Assembly (NCBI GenBank): GCA_964251675.1
Contig: CAXUKS010000002.1
Span: 124,001-188,000 of the forward strand
Source: JANXMY01 sp964251675
GTDB lineage: Bacteria; Armatimonadota; Armatimonadia; Armatimonadales; Capsulimonadaceae
DNA length: 64,000 bases
Direction of reading: 5' to 3'
Made by a program: the position numbers and the translations under genes. Under the pieces are notes generated by a model. The model worked only from the letters and a program-made list of their open reading frames with translations, did not search any database and was not told where the DNA came from. Shown one piece after another: positions 64,000 through 64,000 of this stretch; the stretch's first letter is position 1; each line of letters begins with the position of its first letter.

Positions 64000-64000
64000 A

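Overview
The window reads as chromosomal DNA of a GC-rich, two-membraned (diderm) bacterium, most likely a member of the Armatimonadota. This is inference from content: a DUF1559-type prepilin-like protein with the H-X9-DG signature, very large secreted proteins made of carboxypeptidase-regulatory-like repeats, outer-membrane-type lipoproteins and a beta-barrel protein, Mla-type transport genes, and class A and B penicillin-binding proteins. No rRNA, tRNA or CRISPR array was found.

Layout. (1) 1-12607: the edge of an extracellular contractile injection system (eCIS) type locus. It has an Ig/IPT-domain membrane protein, a beta-barrel, two lipoproteins, and the adjacent pair Pvc16-like (DUF4255) plus Pvc15-like AAA+ ATPase. 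In its middle lies an opposite-strand operon of three exported proteins: WD40 with a CsgG-like end, caspase-like with a similar end, and TPR. Sheath, tube and baseplate genes are not in the window. (2) 12652-25702: an Lrp/AsnC regulator divergent from a 12.3-kb co-directional gene run. The run holds split glutamate-synthase-like (N-methylglutamate synthase-type) subunits, two GlnT/GmaS-type glutamine synthetases, an amino acid permease, a DUF3445 haem N-demethylase fused to a cupin, a MOSC protein, a creatininase-family amidohydrolase, a DadA/sarcosine-oxidase-like flavoprotein and a class I glutamine amidotransferase. Together these suggest uptake, gamma-glutamylation and oxidation of a (methyl)amine. 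A perfect consensus promoter and a strong terminator hairpin precede it. (3) 25834-32937: katG-fur and two large carboxypeptidase-regulatory-like proteins. (4) 33037-36341: dnaN behind an ECF sigma/anti-sigma-like pair, plus small secreted Lys-rich repeat proteins and an OB-fold lipoprotein. (5) 36416-42400: glmS followed by a metallopeptidase/PD-(D/E)XK pair, then a relatively AT-rich SMC/OLD-like ATPase plus DUF3226 (TOPRIM) pair that resembles a PARIS-like defence module, then a prepilin-like protein. (6) 42397-46374: an HxlR-DoxX-WrbA-YceI-carboxylesterase group resembling quinone/electrophile-stress regulons, and a NIPSNAP protein. (7) 46395-50840: PBP2 and PBP1A. (8) 50941-63999: housekeeping and accessory genes (glycosyltransferase, GNAT, adenine methyltransferase, osmoprotectant ABC transporter, SDR, DUF1016 nuclease, pyrE, mlaE/mlaF).

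The intergenic DNA is unusually rich in dispersed palindromic elements (2383-2571, 39470-39564, 51481-51615, 53061-53202, 55241-55316, 56080-56206, 60624-60692, 60745-60900, 61945-62255). Several share sequence with each other, and some supply stop codons or coding sequence to neighbouring genes. A DUF1016 gene is bracketed by two copies of the 3' end of the adjacent SDR gene, which looks like the scar of an insertion or duplication.
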